This document shows, piece by piece, positions 21,703-23,994 of a stretch of DNA of 23,994 nucleotides (its first letter is position 1; the number at the start of each line of letters is the position of its first letter). The stretch is from JAJFFW01 sp038531315. GTDB taxonomy: Bacteria > Pseudomonadota > Alphaproteobacteria > Caulobacterales > Parvularculaceae. The translations under genes and the position numbers were made by a program. The notes under the pieces are model-generated. The model searched no databases. It saw only the letters and a list, made by a program, of their open reading frames with translations, and had not been told where the DNA came from. The DNA is taken from positions 1-23,994 of the forward strand of contig JBCBBT010000051.1 in NCBI GenBank assembly GCA_038531315.1, given 5' to 3'.

Positions 21703-22947
21703 TTACCCCGTGCCCAGTAGCTCTTTATAAGCAAAAAGCGTGGCGTCGCACATCGCAGCGACGGAATAATTATCCCCCACGCGCTTTTTTGCGGCTGCGC
21801 CCATGGCGGCGCGGGCCTGATGTCCCATTTTGACGCTGTCGAGAATGGCGTCGGCCAGCGCTTCGGGGTCGCTGGGCGAGGTCAAAAGCCCCGTTTCGCC
21901 GTCGATAATGGTCTCACGCGCCCCGCCATGGTCGCAGGCGATCGCCAGGCGGCCCATCGCGCCCGCTTCCGCGGCGACCCTGCCAAAGGCTTCGGGCCGG
22001 CGCGACGGGGCGACGACAATATCCGACCATGCATAGGCGGCGGGCATATCTTCGCAATCGCCGACGAGTTTCGCCACGGTGTCCAGTCCGTTCGTTGTTA
22101 TCGCGTCGCGCAAGAGTCGTGTGAACGACTCTGTTCCCTGAGCGCCCCCGCAAAACGCTACCGCGAATTTAACCGCAGCGCCAGCGCCATTGAGGGGGCC
22201 GCCGGCGCGCGCGCCGCTGGCGATCAGCGCCAGCGCGCGCACGAGATCTTCCTGTCCTTTCCAGGGGGTCAGCCGGCCCGGGGCGAGGATCTTGATGGCG
22301 CGCCCTGCGACGGCGCTGCGCAAGCCGCCGGAAGGCGCGCCGTTGTCGGACCCCGCAAACCCCCAGCGTCCCGCCAGCGCGCGCACGCGCGCCGCGTCCA
22401 CGCGGTCGGGATTAAAGTAGTCCAGATCGGCGCCGCGCGGGATCGTCCGCAGTTTCTCGCGCGGCGGGGCGAACTGGGCGAGGACCGCGGCCTCGGTAAA
22501 CAGCGAATTTGCGATCACAAGATCGCCGCGCACCAGCGAGGAGTTATAAAATCGTTTCAGCGCCGACTGCGCGCGATAGGCGCCGTGATAGGTGCCGACG
22601 GTTTTGACGGGCGCGCCCATACGGCGCAGCGCCGCCGCCGCCCAAAGCGCGCTCCAGGCGGGCGCGCGCGAGCGCGCATGCAAAATGTCGACGCCCTGCG
22701 CGCGCGCAAGGCGCGCCAGCCGGCCCGCATTGGCGCGCATGACAACCGGATTTTTGGACGCCGCCGGCAGATGAAATATCTCTCCGCCGGCTTTTTCGAT
22801 ATCGCCTTCAAGCCGCCCGCCTTCGGTCGCAACGAGCGCGCGCCCGCCCGCCGCCACAATGGCGCGCGCCATTTCGAGGGTCGTGCGTTCAGCGCCGCCG
22901 CCATTGAGCGCAGGCACAATCTGAAGAACCGTTGCGGTGAAACTCAT
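21703..22947 (-). CDS. Glycosyltransferase family 4 protein
   Basis: A 414-residue retaining GT-B glycosyltransferase, likely acting on envelope glycans at the cytosolic face of the membrane. The N-domain starts MSFTATVLQIVPALNGGGAE (glycine loop 16-20) and contains DILHARSRAPAW (87-98). The donor-binding C-domain has ILAPGRLTPWKGQEDLVRAL (220-239) and the E-X7-E motif Glu319/Glu327 in RPEAFGRVAAEAGAMG. The ATG at 22947 puts the first beta strand at the N-terminus as in the family; the frame stays open much further upstream, but that part overlaps the TonB-like gene and looks noncoding. It is followed closely by the GT9-like gene. The substrate is not predictable. Confidence 0.9.
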   Translation of the reverse strand: MSFTATVLQIVPALNGGGAERTTLEMARAIVAAGGRALVATEGGRLEGDIEKAGGEIFHLPAASKNPVVMRANAGRLARLARAQGVDILHARSRAPAWSALWAAAALRRMGAPVKTVGTYHGAYRAQSALKRFYNSSLVRGDLVIANSLFTEAAVLAQFAPPREKLRTIPRGADLDYFNPDRVDAARVRALAGRWGFAGSDNGAPSGGLRSAVAGRAIKILAPGRLTPWKGQEDLVRALALIASGARAGGPLNGAGAAVKFAVAFCGGAQGTESFTRLLRDAITTNGLDTVAKLVGDCEDMPAAYAWSDIVVAPSRRPEAFGRVAAEAGAMGRLAIACDHGGARETIIDGETGLLTSPSDPEALADAILDSVKMGHQARAAMGAAAKKRVGDNYSVAAMCDATLFAYKELLGTG

Positions 22948-23296
22948 CCCATTATGACCGGGCCGGCGAAGGCCGCGCTTTTTCCCAACTTTGCCGCCGC
23001 TTTTGAGGCGCGACTGTTTCGCTGCACTTGTCAGAAAATTGTCGCGTCCGCCAAGAAACTCAAGGGCGCTTTTGAAAGGAAATGACGCAACGATCCGATC
23101 GCCCAGTTTCGCCGGCGCAAGCCCGCCTGCGCGAGCCCTGCAGCGCAAGCCCTCCCGCGCAAGCCTTGCCGCGCCCTGGCGCGCCCTGCTCCGCCTTGGC
23201 GTCGCCGACGGGCGCTGAAAGAGAAGCAGCGGCGTAAAGTCATCCGTGTAACGAATGAAATTGTGAGCCGCGTTCCCGAGGGAGGGACGTGGGGGG
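22948..23296. other. Intergenic region between the TonB-like gene and the GT4 gene
   Basis: This 349-base gap has open frames, but they show no protein family, no ribosome site and biased Arg/Ala content typical of GC-rich noncoding DNA. It contains the four-copy 14-base repeat. No clear promoter or terminator was found. Confidence 0.5.
23110..23165. repeat. Four tandem 14-bp imperfect repeats
   Basis: Four adjacent 14-base units (23110-23123, 23124-23137, 23138-23151, 23152-23165) share the core GCGC(A/G)AGCC at the same place, with five variable bases at the left of each. The period is not a multiple of three, which argues against a coding repeat. Confidence 0.65.
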
Positions 23297-23994
23297 TCAG
23301 CTTTCTGAGGCCGGACGATCGAATACGACGCTGACAAGGAAAAAGCTGCCGCCGAGGCCAAAGCCGGCGGGGGCTTTGACGTGAAAGCGCATATTGGAAA
23401 CGGTCCGGCGCGCGGCGCGCGTGAAGCACTCATTGCTGGCCGAGGCGACGGCGAGCCGCTCAGGGCGGCCCAGTTCGGTGACCCGAAACCGCACCGTCAC
23501 TGTCTCGCGCGCGCCCGCGCCCGGCAAACATGTCTCGGGGTAGGCGGCGGGATCGCTGGAGCGAATCCATTCAAACGGCATGATCCGATAGGGAAATTTG
23601 AGGGCGCCTTCCGATGGCGCGCCGCGCTCGGCGACAAACGCGCCCTGCGTATCCGACCAGCCGCTGGCGATAATGCGCCGCTTGCGGTCAGCGATTTCAA
23701 TGCGGTCAGCGGCGATAAAAACCGGCGGCGCCGTCGCCTCGACGGCGCCGGCGCTATCGCTGTCGGTAATGTCGCTGTCGATAATGTCGTTGTCCGCAAC
23801 GGCGCCGTCCGCCGCGTCGCCGCCCGCTGCGTCGCCTGAAGGCGCAAGCGATGGCGCAACGGCTTGCGCCGCCGTCGGGGCGTTCGCATCGACCGTCGCT
23901 ATATCCTCCGTGAGCGGTATAATATCCGCGACAACGAGATTTTGTTCAGCGCTTTCGGCGACGCAGCGGGCGGCGCCGTTGCGGACAGCGACAT
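23297..23994 (-). CDS. TonB-like C-terminal domain protein, partial (5' end beyond the window)
   Basis: The frame is open from the stop at 23297 to the right edge, giving about 231 residues with no start visible. The last 95 or so residues resemble a TonB C-terminal domain, with WIRSSDPAAYPETCLPGAG, then TVTVRFRVTELGRPERLAV, then SNECFTRAARRTVSNMRF. This domain in TonB contacts outer-membrane receptors, and related proteins serve as periplasmic energy or envelope adaptors. Upstream lies an Ala/Pro-rich part with an Asp-rich run (ADNDIIDSDITDSDSAG), probably a flexible linker, and a folded-looking segment (FIAADRIEIADRKRRIIASG). The match is moderate. No ExbB/ExbD is in the window. Orientation places it upstream of the GT4 gene. 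Confidence 0.6.
   Translation of the reverse strand, partial: VAVRNGAARCVAESAEQNLVVADIIPLTEDIATVDANAPTAAQAVAPSLAPSGDAAGGDAADGAVADNDIIDSDITDSDSAGAVEATAPPVFIAADRIEIADRKRRIIASGWSDTQGAFVAERGAPSEGALKFPYRIMPFEWIRSSDPAAYPETCLPGAGARETVTVRFRVTELGRPERLAVASASNECFTRAARRTVSNMRFHVKAPAGFGLGGSFFLVSVVFDRPASES

Noticed and set aside
21820..23085. 421-codon plus-strand open frame opposite the GT4 gene
   Set aside because: It is His/Arg/Gly-rich without domains and lies antisense to a clear glycosyltransferase; open antisense frames are expected at this GC content.
22948..23433. 161-residue N-terminal extension of the GT4 frame
   Set aside because: It overlaps the TonB-like gene in another frame, is Arg/Ala-rich low complexity, includes the 14-base repeats and lacks homology-like features; the GT4 fold starts at the ATG at 22947.

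Overview
The window looks like an ordinary chromosomal stretch of a GC-rich alphaproteobacterium. The support is the gene content and order: a comF-grxC-nitrilase-DUF1178 cluster, a parvulin gene divergent from secA, accA near aroK-aroB-CorC/HlyC, and an IF-3 of alphaproteobacterial type. A CtrA-like box fits a Caulobacterales/Parvularculales-type lineage, but the genus cannot be named from sequence alone. No rRNA, tRNA, CRISPR array, transposase, phage gene or integrase was seen.

Layout. (1) 73-2609, minus strand: a tight operon comF > grxC > carbon-nitrogen hydrolase > DUF1178. (2) 2688-3587, plus: a methyltransferase-like protein divergent from comF. (3) 3616-5561, minus: a membrane-anchored parvulin foldase, a MutT hydrolase and, overlapping it, a Flp-type pilin. 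(4) 5877-8741, plus: secA behind its own promoter region. (5) 8752-13724, minus: a 46-residue membrane protein starting with GTG and not previously called here, a large exported protein of unknown function, accA, and a hybrid sensor kinase. (6) 13950-18561, plus: aroK, aroB, a CNNM/CorC-type membrane protein and an MFS exporter. (7) 18593-23994, minus: a K+-channel-like protein, a membrane-anchored coiled-coil protein, infC, a degenerate GT9 glycosyltransferase, a GT4 glycosyltransferase, and the 3' part of a TonB-like gene running off the right edge.

The genes are mostly housekeeping (protein export and folding, fatty-acid and aromatic biosynthesis, translation initiation, nucleotide sanitation), with envelope genes at the right end. 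There is no obvious new multi-gene defence or mobile system. The points most worth a second look are a hybrid kinase whose phospho-acceptor His is replaced by Gly while ATPase and receiver residues are kept, an infC gene whose ribosome binding site points at an AUA start behind a leader hairpin with a T-run, and the small membrane protein overlapping the exported-protein gene. Others are a Flp pilin with a long Cys-containing leader, a GT9 protein without its usual active-site motifs, and several compact repeats and dyads in promoter regions.
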